A stretch of 64,000 nucleotides of DNA from the NCBI GenBank assembly GCA_022494885.1, contig JAGVSM010001313.1, positions 1 through 64,000 of the forward strand, read 5' to 3'. Origin of the DNA: Micrasema longulum (lineage: Eukaryota; Arthropoda; Insecta; Trichoptera; Brachycentridae). Numbering within the stretch: the stretch's first letter is position 1; the number at the start of each line of letters is the position of its first letter. The notes below the pieces were generated by a model that was not told the DNA's origin, made no database searches, and saw only the letters and a program-made list of their open reading frames with translations. Below are positions 32,959 to 43,209 of the stretch, one piece after another. The translations under genes were made by a program, and so were the position numbers.

Positions 32959-33493
32959 TTATTCATATCCCAATTGTTCAATAATGATGTCGACAAGTTC
33001 TTTGAGTATTCCAATATGGTTTGCGATACGCTTTTAAGTGATTTGCCGGTCATTTTGAATCAAATTGTCGACGATTTTGCAACGTTTATCGTCTGTGGCA
33101 GTAAACGGACGTCCGTTGCGAGTTTCATCAACAATTGTGACTTTTCCAGGCTTGCAACTACAAAATTTTAGTATCCATCGATTAACAGTAGACTTATCAA
33201 CACCACTGTAACTATAAACAGCTTTTAAATGACGATTAATCTCAGTAGGAGTCACTTTTTTACCATTAAAAAATCCGATAACGGCAGGCTGTTTAACTCG
33301 CGTTGACATAGCACTAGAACATGTCTCCATGCTTCCGTTTCTCAAAATACACTGGATGAACGCAACGCCTTCAAACCTGCGCATGCGTATAGAAAAAGAA
33401 TGTTACTTCCACATGTCACCTGGTGCACTTCTGAAGGTCATTTCGTTTGCGTTCTACAAGCATGGATGCATTAGTTTTCAGTCTACCCTCGGA
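32959..33493 (-). pseudogene. mariner transposase, N-terminal part, with one terminal repeat
   Basis: On the minus strand the DNA-binding half of a mariner transposase is readable. It starts MSTRVKQPAVIGFFNGKKVT, then DKSTVNRWILKF and ETRNGRPFTATDD, ending NLIQNDRQIT before an in-frame TAA and a further 25 residues (KRIANHIGISKE-like). The usual protein is about 345 residues; only the first 130 or so remain and no catalytic residue is included. The 5' terminus GAGGGTAGACTGAAAACTAA begins at 33493 next to a TA dinucleotide, the mariner target. The opposite terminus was not found. Confidence 0.85.
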
Positions 33494-33989
33494 TATATAA
33501 TATTATAATGGCATGCATACAAAATGTTTATGCGTGCCCTAATTCAAGGATTTAAATATATGTTCAAATGATAGGGTTTTAAAAAGAGAAGAGAAAAAAA
33601 TATTTATTTCGAAACGTTTGAGATAAGTTTTTGCGTAGAAGGCATATATTTTAAGAATTACCTTCTGCGATTAAGATCCTCTACGAAGACGGTACATATT
33701 TCAATCATTTTACGTGTTTTTTTTAAAAACACTATCTGTTTATTATTTTAAGTAGTTTTTAAACAATATTTTTTACATAAACATTTGAACAAATTGCTTC
33801 ATGTGTATGTATTTTTTTAATGTTAATATTATTTGAATACTTTTACTTTTTATTTTAAGTATTTGATAATTTAAAAAATAACTTGTTTTAAAGAAAGGCC
33901 ATAAAGTTTTCAATTTTTTTCTTATTTTACCTAAGTAGGTAAATTTACCATAAAGACCACATTTAAGTAAATGGTAATCAAACAATAAT
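33494..33989. other. No gene recognised
   Basis: AT-rich; nothing identified. Confidence 0.5.
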
Positions 33990-34110
33990 TCAACAATGTG
34001 TTGAGATTGTCCAAATTTTTTAACCGGATTTAACCCCTTAGAGAGTTATTCATGTAAGCATTTTTATGACCATATTTTGAATCTTTTCTACCCCCTAGAG
34101 AGTGAATAAT
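33990..34110 (-). mobile_element. FB-A outer-segment relic
   Basis: GAGATTGTCCAAATTTTTTA, CCCCTTAGAGAGTTATT and a second CCCCCTAGAGAGTGAAT are diverged copies of the FB-A outer module. Confidence 0.5.
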
Positions 34111-34429
34111 TTGGGGATTTTTATTTTTTTCGTGAGAATTCACTTTATTTTATATATTGCCACACTGATGATTCAAGTGATATAATATTGTAAAACTGTT
34201 GAAAAGACGGAAAAACGTATTACGGTTTGGTCAATCCAATCTAACGTATTTTGAGTAATGCTTAAGTTCGCAAAAATGTTCTAAATGAAAACGTTTATGT
34301 TTGGCTTCACATGGTCATATTTATTTGAAGTTTAATCATCAGTGTAGCCATATATGAAACAAAGTGCAGTCGCATGCAAAAAATGAAAATATTCAAATTA
34401 ATCATTTTTAATGGGGTAGAGAAAATTCA
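34111..34429. other. No gene recognised
   Basis: AT-rich; nothing identified. Confidence 0.5.
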
Positions 34430-34745
34430 GAATACCAGCTCTGGTCCAAGAAGAAATATGAAAATTGAAAAACATTTTCAGGCGGTACCTAGCATGTAGG
34501 TGAAATAATTTTAATCAGATAAATCTCACTAGCATCAATAAAGGTTTCGACGCTTTAACCACGCAAATGTCAACAGATGGAAGAATCGAAGGAACATAGA
34601 TGTTTAAATACAGGCAGAATGGTGAATGTTACACTGGCCACAGTGAGTACAGTGGCCACTTAAACCAGCCAATGACAGGTCATAAGCCCTGTAGATGTCT
34701 AGACTTCGATATTCCCTTTTCTAAAATGTTCTTCATCTATGTTTT
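34430..34745 (-). mobile_element. FB-A copy
   Basis: Modules in order: CTGGTCCAAGAAGAAATATG, TAGGTGAAATAATTTTAATC, AGGTTTCGACGCTTTAACCA, GGCAGAATGGTGAATGTTAC, AGTGGCCACTTAAACCAGCC, TGACAGGTCATAAGCCCTGT and TTCTTCATCTATGTTTTATT. The core palindromes are intact. Confidence 0.8.
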
Positions 34746-35468
34746 ATTATGTTAGAAATAATATTAGTTCATAACTTTATTGTCAACACGCTTCATCTTA
34801 ATTTTTATTACCAAATCACATTTTTCTTTTTTTTTTACATAACACAATAGATATGCTCCACATTCGAAGCAAACGAGAAATAGTTTCGTTTTATTATGTA
34901 TCTGACGTGGCTTTGCTTGAGTGGCAATTTTGATTTATTTACCTTAAATAAATAAGTATTATTTTGAATTTTCTCTCTCCTTTGCAAACGATGGCACCAT
35001 GATAAATATCATAACAGTTTTGTATAGTAACAACCCCTCAGGGAATAGAGATCTTTGAAGGGCGCAATGAAAAGGTTGAATTTTTGAAAAATACTATATT
35101 CTATAACTACGTCAGAAAAGGTAGTTTCTCAGTACTGTAATAATAATAGGGACTTGAATTAGTTTTCTCTGTATCCCGACAGATGATAGTTATTGTAGCC
35201 TTTTTACGTCGGGTAATACGACAGCTAACTTCATTGTAAAGATCCAGCATTTGGCTTGAAATTACAGTAAATGTTATTCCGTCCGAGTGTGAACAACACA
35301 TTTTTCCAAGTGTTAAACATGTTAAATTTCGTCCCCAAAAAATAGTATTTGCGGGAATTTCATTGCGTTAATTTTTTTTAAATTTCAGATGATGGACATA
35401 GAACTCTTGTGCAGGTTTTATTTTCTGTCGGAACATCACCGAACATCATCATCATCGTATCTGCTCTG
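34746..35468. other. No gene recognised
   Basis: AT-rich; a 64-codon minus frame at 35107-35301 has no signature. 35400-35468 may hold unreadable upstream mariner sequence. Confidence 0.45.
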
Positions 35469-35880
35469 CATAATGATTAGCTGAGTGCAGTGTATTATGA
35501 GCTCCTCAAACCTAACGAAACCATCACGGGAGATCGCTATGAACCACGATTGATACGTTTGAGCTGATCATGGAAAGAAAAATGGCCGCAATACAAGGAG
35601 AGACACGACAAAGTAAGTTTGCAGCATGACAACGTTCGGCCACATGTCGCAAGGCCAGTTAAGACGGCGAGTGTCCGGTGAATACCACGTTTCACCGGAC
35701 ATTGCTCCTTCCGATTACCACTTGTTCCGATTGATGACTCAAATTCCGGCTGAGCAGCACACTCATTCTCATGAAGTTTTTTAAAAAATGGCTCGTTTCG
35801 TGAATAACCTCAAAAGATGGGTATTTCTTTTAATATGGTATGCTGCCAGAATGATGGGAAAGTGGTCGCTAGCGGAAAAT
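35469..35880 (+). pseudogene. mariner transposase, C-terminal catalytic part
   Basis: A plus-strand frame reads LSAVYYELLKPNETITGDRY and KEKWPQYKERHDKVSLQHDN, then after a frameshift PDIAPSDYHLFRLMTQIPAE, with a degraded MMGKVVAS end. The Asp in QHDN (35628) and the Asp in PSDYHLF (35712) are the second and third catalytic residues of the DD34D triad. Only about 27 codons separate them here, so part of the stretch between is deleted. It lies 2 kb from, and opposite in strand to, the N-terminal fragment at 32959. The two could be halves of one rearranged copy or two separate insertions. Confidence 0.85.
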
Positions 35881-36298
35881 AAAGAAAGTACAATACTTTT
35901 AATGACATGTTCCTTACTAATTATTTATATGAGTCTTTTTCGCTACTCTAACTAAAAATAAATTTGTTTCTTATTTTTTTCATATTTATTTTTTACATAT
36001 TTATTACAGCAATTTGCAATGAATTATTTACATAACAAATTAATTAAGTAGTAAAAGTAAACATATTTTTATTTTTTTTTGCTGGTGGTTCATCTAAACT
36101 GCCTAACTTGGGATAGCTTCCCCATTCGAAGGTAGTAAATTATGTATTTTATAATAATATTAAAATATAATTACAGTTTTATTATTATGTGCGCTTTTAA
36201 ATTCCTAAAAGAAAATAATAAATATACAATAAAAACATAAATAATTTAAATCTCTATATCCTAAGTCCTAAGTAATTACTAGTAAAACAAAAAATCAG
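35881..36298. other. No gene recognised
   Basis: AT-rich, with part possibly 3' UTR of the LINE on the minus strand that ends at 36299. Confidence 0.45.
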
Positions 36299-36660
36299 CT
36301 AACGCCCTTCTACATCGGACAACAATTTCTCTGACTCCCTCCGACCAATATATATTAAAAATGCAGTCAACACCTTCCTCAGCCTGGCAATCCCAGCACA
36401 TTTCCATGAATCTTGGATAAGGTTATATATCCTAGGGCCTGTATAATATTGCTGCTTTTGAGCCAAAAAAGTATTAACTCCTCTCTGTAGAATCAAATCC
36501 TTATTGGAGTGTCTAGTATTATGAACATGACAAACCGTTGCGTATTTTTTCCTTTTGAGATGCGTGACCACTACTGACCTCAATATATACTGTTGACGAA
36601 TATCCAGCACTCGAAATTCTTTGAAAACTGAATCACTCGGGTATCGGTATGATTTTTCCT
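36299..36660 (-). mobile_element. LINE ORF2 C-terminus (CR1/jockey-like)
   Basis: A minus frame open for about 118 codons reads YRYPSDSVFKEFRVLDIRQQ, then VHNTRHSNKDLI, LAQKQQYYTGPRIYNLIQDS and LTAFLIYIGR. The HNTR-xxN and YxGPxIYNLLPDS signatures mark the C-terminal tail of CR1/jockey-type ORF2 proteins. Intact over its length, 5'-truncated near 36660. Confidence 0.8.
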
Positions 36661-37256
36661 ATGTTTGGTATTTTTACTTTTACTTATTTTATGTAAATTA
36701 CCGGTAACAAATCTATATAACTTATTACAGTGCACTCAAAACATGTACAAATAAACATTTGTTTTGAAAGACTTAAAAACACATTTTTTAATTATTTTTT
36801 TAGACGTTAAATACCTTTTTTTGTTTTACAAATCAATATACATATACTGTTTTTTACATAAAAAAGTTAAATTATTTTTCTAATAGAATCAAAAGTTTAT
36901 TATTAAAACGCAAACTCTCAAGACCGGAAACCTACCTGTTAACATAGCTGAAATCACGTTTTTTTAGTTGATTTTCTACAACGCTTCTTCTGAACTACGA
37001 TTTTTTAAATTTCAAATGTACCTGTGGGTGCTTTTTCATTGTACAAAAAAACAAACTTTATTTATTAATGTATCAGGTTTTTCTATCAAATTATATTTTT
37101 TAAAAAACTCAATGAAATGTTTTTTGTAATACAAACTGTTACTACTTTTTCTTGGCTATGTCCATTAAATATGTTTAAAGATGTATCAATATGTATACTT
37201 TTCTTATATGCATAAGTTAAATGCGTAGAATAAATAAATAAAAAATGTATAAATAC
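36661..37256. other. No gene recognised
   Basis: AT-rich; the minus frame covering the candidate exon at 37257 runs on to 37086 here, but this part is Phe- and Ile-rich and probably intronic. Confidence 0.45.
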
Positions 37257-37453
37257 CTCACATTCTGATAAAATTTTCATCATCTTTTTACACTTTTCTG
37301 CATATGATGATGCATAGGACACAGCATTTGTGCACTCAATGATGCGTATTTCCATTTTCCGACCATGTCCAGAGACGATTAATATTTTATATATTCGTCT
37401 TTTGTACGATAATATTTGTACGTTAGTGTTTTTATCACACATGTCAATTTCAT
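37257..37453 (-). CDS. Candidate exon, 65 codons, unassigned
   Basis: The minus frame is open for 118 codons, and the part most like protein is bounded by splice-like sites: an acceptor (ACGCAG) just before 37453 and a donor (GAG|GTATTT) after 37257. The exon is 197 nt, phase 2 to phase 0. Residues include DKNTNVQILSYKRRIYKILI, VSGHGRKMEIRIIECTNAVS and YASSYAEKCKKMMKILSECE, charged and Cys-containing, unlike the T-rich chance frames elsewhere. I do not recognise the family; it is not one of the LINE or transposase patterns seen here. The acceptor lacks a good pyrimidine tract, which weakens the model. Confidence 0.3.
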
Positions 37454-38559
37454 CTGCGTTTCAACGAGTTTTTAAATATTTTTTAAACTTAATATATTTT
37501 TTTAAACTAAATAAAAAAGACACAATTTTTTTACTCAAAATATCTATTTATATATTAAAGTATTGATACTTTTCATCAATAAGGAAATAAAATAAAAGGA
37601 ACGAAAAATATTTGAACCTCAAGAAAAAATCGGAAACTTTTTTTACACTTGATTTAAACAACGTTAATATTGAAACATTTTTGGATACATCTATGATAAA
37701 GATTACATGACTAAGCCACACGGACATTGTTTACATAATAAGAGCTTGAAAATAATACATTCTTAGATTAAATAATGTTAAACTTAACTCATCTGGGTCA
37801 AAACGTGGTATTTATGGTCCCCCTGAAGCATATTTTGTTCAATAACTTTGTTAATCGTCATATTGATTTAATTTTTTGCATAATCCTCCGTCGAATTAAT
37901 TCAATAATAATTCACACTTGTCTTTGATTTTTCCCTCTGTGTAAACTTTACGATTCATTGCTCTCAGGTTTAATAACATTTAATACGTTGGTCAGTTCAC
38001 ATGTGTGTTTTTTGCTATTTGGTCGCTTTTTTCCAGCAATAACCACAAAAACCACGATTTCGTGCATTAAATTTTACTTGGTTTTCCCCTACCAATTGAC
38101 CGCTGTACCTCCCCGCCAACAAATTGCGTGACTTTAGACCAGTGTTATTCAACGTGTAGCAGCGAGAGAATAGCGATTTTATATAGCATCCTCTCGCAAC
38201 AATATTTAATGAAAAAAATTATGGATTTCTCAGAAATCTCAATATTATGAAAAAGTTTTTAAAAAAAAACTATCATGACAAAAAAATTATATTATTTTCT
38301 TATGTGAAATATGAAATAATTTAGAAATATATGGCGTTTTAGCTAGGATATTCTTCTCAGGAACTTACTGATTTTTTTCGCACTTAGACTAGAAATCAAT
38401 TTTGAATTTAATTCAACAAAATTAGCAAAGTTATTGAAGGAATAGTTTCAAGATATTTCTACAACGAAAACAATGAGTTATTTCATAACTATGCAGATTT
38501 AAAAATAAAAGACTGGAAAATAAATCAAAAGCAATGTCCCAGAACTGCCTTATGTACAA
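37454..38559. other. No gene recognised; one possible hAT-like end
   Basis: AT-rich. CAGTGTTATTCAACGTGTAG at 38141 resembles the start of hAT-type elements (CAGTGTTTCTCAACC), with no partner end found. Confidence 0.4.
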
Positions 38560-38775
38560 GGGAATATGCTATATTTGCTTTTGCTTTTGATTTTGTTTTT
38601 ATTTGCTTTTTTTATGTTTTTTGTATGTTTTTATATGCTTTTGCTAATTATACACTTTAATAATTTAAGTAGATTTAATAATGTTTAAATTAAGTATTAC
38701 TCATTCATGCCAATCTATTAGGGCTTACTTAAGCCTGTTGATTGGCTTAAAATAAAAATTTTAAAAAAAGGAAAG
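38560..38775 (+). repeat. Probable LINE 3' end, no coding part
   Basis: T-rich sequence with repeated TTTGCTTTT words, then TTAAGCCTGTTGATTGGCTT and an A-rich tail. The form (a short stem of GCCAAT and ATTGGC followed by AAAATAAAAATTTTAAAAAA) suggests a retroelement 3' UTR. No ORF2 relic precedes it. Confidence 0.35.
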
Positions 38776-38959
38776 TTGTTCGAAGAAATGTCATTAAACA
38801 TAAAAAAATAGAAAAGTGCATATATATATTTTTAATTAAACCTGAAACGTATATAACGTAAAAAATATTAGACAAAAAATATTAGTGAATATACGTAAGT
38901 GAACGTAAATCTACTTATAAAATAACAGTTTAAATTTTATTAATTATGACAGTAAGTAT

Positions 38960-39365
38960 CGTTTTTTTTATCAGCGGCGCTACAGCCCGTCGTGGGCCCT
39001 GGCCTCATCCAGAATATGTCTCTATTCATCCCTGCACCTTTTGGCTTTTCTCTAGTTCGTTAAGTCAATTGCTCTAATGTCACATTCCACATTATCCAGC
39101 CATCTTAATTTTGGTCTGCCTGTGCGTCGTCAGCCTCCCGTAGTGGTATAAATGATATTTTTTGAGGTCGGTTATCATTCATTCTGTGCATATGGCCCAA
39201 CCATTGAATCTTCTTATTTTGATGAATTGTGCAATGCTGGGTTCGCCATATAGTGCCTCTAATTCATGATTAAACCGTCTCCTCCACACTCCGTTTTGGT
39301 TGTCAGCACCAAATATCGTCTTTAATATTTTTCTTTCAAACACTTCTATCATGTTTTCATAAGTA
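38960..39365 (-). mobile_element. 5'-truncated LINE, same family as 26078
   Basis: On the minus strand YENMIEVFERKILKTIFGAD and VWRRRFNHELEALYGEPSIA repeat the C-terminal block of the element at 26078, and the 3' UTR ends at the same place (CATTGTTTAATTAA-like body, then GGGCCCACGACGGGCTGTAG, CGCCGCTGAT). The 3' tail is short and runs into T-rich DNA. TAAGTAT flanks it at 38953 and 39360, a possible 7-bp duplication, less persuasive than the one at 26078. Confidence 0.75.
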
Positions 39366-39489
39366 TAGTAGTGATAAATAATCAAATAAATAAAGTTGTG
39401 ATAAATAATGTTAGATTAAGTTTGCAAATAGTGTGCTGTAAATATTATATTAGACCTTGTTGATCATGGAACTAAATAAAATAAAATCG
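39366..39489. other. Short AT-rich spacer
   Basis: Nothing recognised. Confidence 0.5.
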
Positions 39490-39540
39490 ACATTGCTAGG
39501 AATCGAACACGGCATTTGAGCATGGTACGCGATCACACCA
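39490..39540 (-). mobile_element. tRNA-like SINE head fragment
   Basis: On the minus strand GGTGTGATCGCGTACCATGC, then CGTGTTCGATTCCTAGC. It has a B-box but only a partial A-box, and joins the (GTT)n tail of the adjoining LINE. Confidence 0.45.
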
Positions 39541-39559
39541 GCAACTACAATACAACAAC

Positions 39560-40060
39560 AACAAACCATCACGCCGTTTCTCTATAGGGGTAGGCAGAAA
39601 GGATAGAAGCCATATCACTCGGTCTTTGCACACAGACATCGCTTCCTCTACATTCATACATCTTCTCATACACGCACGCCGGCTATTCCTACTCTTCACA
39701 TGACCATGTTCAGGTATTTGATGGACTTGATTGTGCCATGTCTTTCTCGGTCTTCCTTGTTTTCTGCGTCCATCAACATTTGCATCGTAGATCCTTTTAG
39801 CCGTTCTTTTGCTGTCCATTTGCTCTACATGTCCAAATTAACGCAGCACCCTTTTCTTGATTCTGTCGATAGTGCAAATCTCAGTTTTACATAGTTCACG
39901 GATCTCGATATTTGTGCACCTATCATACATCGTTTTACCACACATTCGCATGAGGGATCGCATTTCGACAGCTTTAAACCTACTTTCATCATTATCTTTC
40001 CAATTCCATACTTCGCTCCCATACATTAGAATTGGCACTACAATACAAAGCGGACTTATC
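39560..40060 (-). mobile_element. LINE ORF2 C-terminal third with (GTT)n tail
   Basis: Minus frames with one frameshift near 39835 read PILMYGSEVWNWKDNDESRF, KAVEMRSLMRMCGKTMYDRC, DRIKKRVLR then EQMDSKRTAKRIYDANVDGR, RRKQGRPRKTWHNQVHQI and MNVEEAMSVCKDRVIW. This is the C-terminal region of an insect RT-type LINE (YGSE-W, VEM-R-LRR-CG, RGRPR-KTW). The 3' tail is a short GTTGTTGTTG run at 39560, after which a tRNA-like fragment follows. Confidence 0.8.
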
Positions 40061-40559
40061 TATATTTTTACCTAAGAGTAGCAAAAACACCCCAAAAGTA
40101 TGGTTTTATTTTACACTTGAAAGGTCGTTAGCCCTAAAAAAGCTTTGATTTTTCAGAAATATTTTGATTAAAGCCTTATTGGGTTAAAAATTCAGTATCT
40201 GTATTTGTCAGAGATAAAAATATAATAACAGCTATTGAAAATATTTTTGTTTTAGCATTTCTTGATTCCACCTCATATGCGCTTCAATTTAGTGTTCTTA
40301 TAAGCCCCCTAAGGATTTCAGGAGACATGTTCTGGTGTGGCTTATCAAGGATTTAGGAATATAGCGAAGGTCCTGAGTGTCTGATATAAAATATTGTTAC
40401 ATAAATAGGACGCAAAGAAATAAAAGGAGAAATTTAAAAATTCCTTTTACGAAGTTCTTTATGCAAGATTTTTAAAATTAAATTGTGCCAAAAGAAAACA
40501 AAATTACCGCTTGAAAACGAACGTTTAAAATAATATTTTTATGTTTTAAATATACGACT
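40061..40559. other. No gene recognised
   Basis: AT-rich, nothing identified. Confidence 0.5.
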
Positions 40560-40672
40560 TAAAAGGTTTAAGTGGCCACTTTACAATCTGTAAACCAGCC
40601 AATGACAGGTCATAAGCCCTGTAAATGCCTAGACTTCCACATTTCCTTCTCAATAATGTTTTTCCTCTTTGT
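40560..40672 (-). mobile_element. FB-A fragment
   Basis: The core arm in minus-type orientation: AAGTGGCCACTTTACAATCT, AATGACAGGTCATAAGCCCT, GTAAATGCCTAGACTTCCAC. The ends are lost. Confidence 0.8.
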
Positions 40673-40919
40673 TTCAAAAAGTTTTTTTTTTATATTATTT
40701 TTTTAAATGTGTTTATTCACTGTAAGATTTCATTGTCTCTAGAATAGGACCTGGGCCGCAATTACAAACTCTATCTTCATCAATACAAATAGAGACTGTA
40801 TGAAGTAAAATTCATAATTTATCTCAGAAATGTCTATCTGTCTTCGTTGTTAACCTGTAATTGACCACATTTAGAAAAAAAATGTACATATAATTTGTTT
40901 TTCATTAAAATAAAATTAA
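40673..40919. other. No gene recognised
   Basis: AT-rich spacer. Confidence 0.45.
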
Positions 40920-41045
40920 TTTTACATCTTCATAAATATAATTCCTCTGTAAGTGTGATGTCACTGAACTCCTAAACGGCTGAACTGATTTACGTGCGGT
41001 TTTCAGAGAAATATAGATCTTTGCGCTGTGCATGTTCAGGAAGAT
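40920..41045 (+). repeat. Helitron-type interior repeat
   Basis: AAGTGTGATGTCACTGAACT, AACGGCTGAACTGATTTACG and TTTGCGCTGTGCATGTTCAG match, with changes, the segment at 54735-54835. The 'aacggctgaaccgatttt' sequence is frequently found inside insect elements whose ends look like the CTAG termini at 42598 and 51756, so the two may be parts of one family. That link is inference. Confidence 0.45.
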
Positions 41046-41070
41046 GTTTTTTTGTGAATAAAAAAATTTT

Positions 41071-41180
41071 ACACAATTTATTTTTGGTATGTGTATATAT
41101 ATTTACATATTTATACATACACAATTCTGGGTTTTATCCCAAGGGGGAGTAGGTATATTATTATTTATATCACTACAGAT
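41071..41180 (+). mobile_element. FB-B outer segment, fragment
   Basis: GGTATGTGTATATATATTTA, CACAATTCTGGGTTTTATCC and CCAAGGGGGAGTAGGTATAT match 10438-10525 almost exactly, including the first bases of the terminus (TATCACTACAGAT). Confidence 0.8.
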
Positions 41181-41294
41181 AAGAGCTCACATTATGATAC
41201 TGGAGGTTTGCTTATGATCATTTATGTCATTTCCATCTCATTCCGTTTTATTAAGGAATATTCATATCGGACATTTTGTTTTTAGACATAAACA

Positions 41295-41400
41295 TGAACA
41301 GTGGAAAGCACTAAGGGCTTGAAGTGTTACTCCATGTATTTAATATTGAGGCAGCATTAACAAATTACTTTTATGTAGTTAAGATCCGAGCACAATTATT
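41295..41400 (-). mobile_element. FB-B interior relic, diverged
   Basis: On the minus strand, ATCTTAACTACATAAAAGTA, then CAATATTAAATACATGGAGT. It aligns with the interior of the copy at 41870-42180 (CTTAGCTACATAAATAAAGT, CAATATTAAATACATAGATG), at low identity. Confidence 0.5.
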
Positions 41401-41459
41401 CAGTGGTCGCTCTCGTAGATTCTGCAATTTTATTTACTTAATTTTTTGACTAACATGTT

Positions 41460-41795
41460 TATTATTGCTTGCATGTGGTATATTTACATATTTATGCACA
41501 CACTTGTTTTATTAGTGGTATATTATTTATATCACTACAGAGATGGGTAGAATTTTTGTTTCAAGATTATGGATATTCGAGCGTTTACAGGGCTTATGAA
41601 ATCTTGAAATTTTGAATTGAAAAAATTTCATAAGCCCTGTAAACGCTCGAATATCCATAATCTTGAAACAAAAATTCTACCCATCTCTGTAGTGATATAA
41701 ATAATAATATACCTACTCCCCCTTGGGATAAACCCAGAATTGTGTGTGTATAAATATGTAAATATATATACACATACCAAAAAATAATATTGTGT
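41460..41795. mobile_element. FB-B foldback; 82-bp arms, no mismatch
   Basis: 41521-41602 and 41625-41706 are exact reverse complements over 82 bp around a 22-bp loop. Each arm runs TATTATTTATATCACTACAG, AGATGGGTAGAA and ACAGGGCTTATGA, ending within the core palindrome. The right side continues with the inverted FB-B outer segment (CTACTCCCCCTTGGGATAAA, to 41795) and the left side has a degraded one (41478-41519). There is no coding sequence. Confidence 0.9.
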
Positions 41796-41869
41796 AAACA
41801 TGATCTGGTCAAAAATTAAGTAAAAATAAATTGCAGAGTCATCTGCAGGCGATTACTAGTAATTAATTT

Positions 41870-42180
41870 AACTCGGATAGAGTCTTAGCTACATAAATAA
41901 AGTAATTTGATTTAATACTTAACCTCAATATTAAATACATAGATGGCGCTTCAAACGCGCTAGTGAAAGCTTTCCTTGTTTCATGACATATATACAAAAA
42001 CCAAAAATGTCACTGATATGGATATTCGCTAATAAGCGGAATGGGGAATGTTGTAGAATTCTACATAAAAGTGGCCACTTGAACCCAACCTATGACAGGT
42101 CATAAGCCCTGTAAACGCTCGAATATCCATAATCTTGAAACAAAAATTCTACCCATCTCTGTAGTGATATAAATAATAAA
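41870..42180 (-). mobile_element. FB-B copy
   Basis: Runs from AACTCGGATAGAGTCTTAGC through ACATAGATGGCGCTTCAAAC, CGCTAATAAGCGGAATGGGG, GTGGCCACTTGAACCCAACC, TGACAGGTCATAAGCCCTGT and CGCTCGAATATCCATAAT to CATCTCTGTAGTGATATAAA. Its last 130 bp match the right arm at 10753-10885 almost exactly. Confidence 0.9.
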
Positions 42181-42439
42181 AAAAGTTTGTTTTTGAATGT
42201 TTAAAAACAGCATTAATTTTTTGTGGATCTTAATCAGATTCTTATCTTAAATTCCTTATATTTTCTACCCATTTATTTCTTTTTACTGGATTTTGGTTAT
42301 GCTAAAATAATATTAAATTCAATAAGTTTAAAAAAATCTTATTCCTATAAAAGGACACCCCTCGTTTGGTGAGAAGACCAGAGTTTGATGTTTGCAAAAA
42401 GAATGCCATATTTGAAAAAAATAATATTTTGGAATTCAA
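42181..42439. other. No gene recognised
   Basis: AT-rich. May include outer parts of the Helitron-like element that ends at 42598. Confidence 0.4.
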
Positions 42440-42598
42440 CCATAAACAAGTACCTATGTACCTACTTAAATTCAATATTTGAATATTAACAATTTTTAGT
42501 TTTAGAATTTAATCACAAACAAATATTTAGGTACCTACTTATCAATGAAAAGTATTTTTCCAACGTTCGGGCAGGACAACGTCTGTCGGGTCCGCTAG
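42440..42598 (+). mobile_element. Helitron-like 3' terminus
   Basis: The segment ends CAACGTTCGGGCAGGACAAC, then GTCTGTCGGGTCCGCTAG followed by T. The CTAG end against a T and the GGACAACGTC near-palindrome just inside fit the 3' end of a Helitron (CTRR, insertion between A and T). A second copy on the opposite strand (51756-51945) has the same terminus and shares AGGTACCTACTTA-type words inside. No RepHel coding sequence is present, so it is a non-autonomous fragment. Confidence 0.55.
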
Positions 42599-42637
42599 TT
42601 GCAGATAAAATTGAAGGAAAGTTTACCATTTCAATAC

Positions 42638-42712
42638 GGACCCCGAAGCATAAGACTAATCATCTTCCCTTCATGAAGCAAAAAAAGAATCCAAATACGC
42701 TTCGAATAATAA
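42638..42712 (+). mobile_element. SINE-A relic
   Basis: CCCGAAGCATAAGACTAATC and ATCTTCCCTTCATGAAGCAA match the SINE-A body; the tail is barely recognisable. Confidence 0.55.
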
Positions 42713-43209
42713 ACCGATGCAAATATATGTGTTGAATGGTAAATATTTCACAGAATGTAATATTGCGCAAGTAAAATAATATCTAAGATGGTTTTTCAAA
42801 TATTTGGGTTATTTTTATAAGTATTTTTTTTTAACGTTCTTTAGATATTTTTCATTATTTGTCCTTTTACATGTTGAATCATGATTTTTTTAATTATGTT
42901 TTTTGTTCTGTTTAATGAAAGAGTTTGTATATATTATGGTGAAATGTATATATACAAGTATGTATAAATAAATAAATACTTGAAATAGGGCACATATATA
43001 TGCTCTGATAAAAACAATGTACACACAATTTACAAATTATTTGACACATATTTGTTGAATTCGATTATATATATTGTTGTGCTATATTTAGTTATGAAGG
43101 TGCTAAACTTGCTTTTTTTACTTTGTTGTTTGCCATATGTGTTTTTTTTTATGTTAATATTATTTATGTCCTGAAATCAGTTGTTGTAACTCCTATGAAT
43201 GTAATTCAA
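42713..43209. other. No gene recognised
   Basis: AT-rich; the 3' UTR of the LINE at 43210 may extend into it. Confidence 0.45.

Noticed and set aside
32974..33171. 65-codon plus-strand frame
   Set aside because: Antisense to the mariner transposase relic; no independent support.
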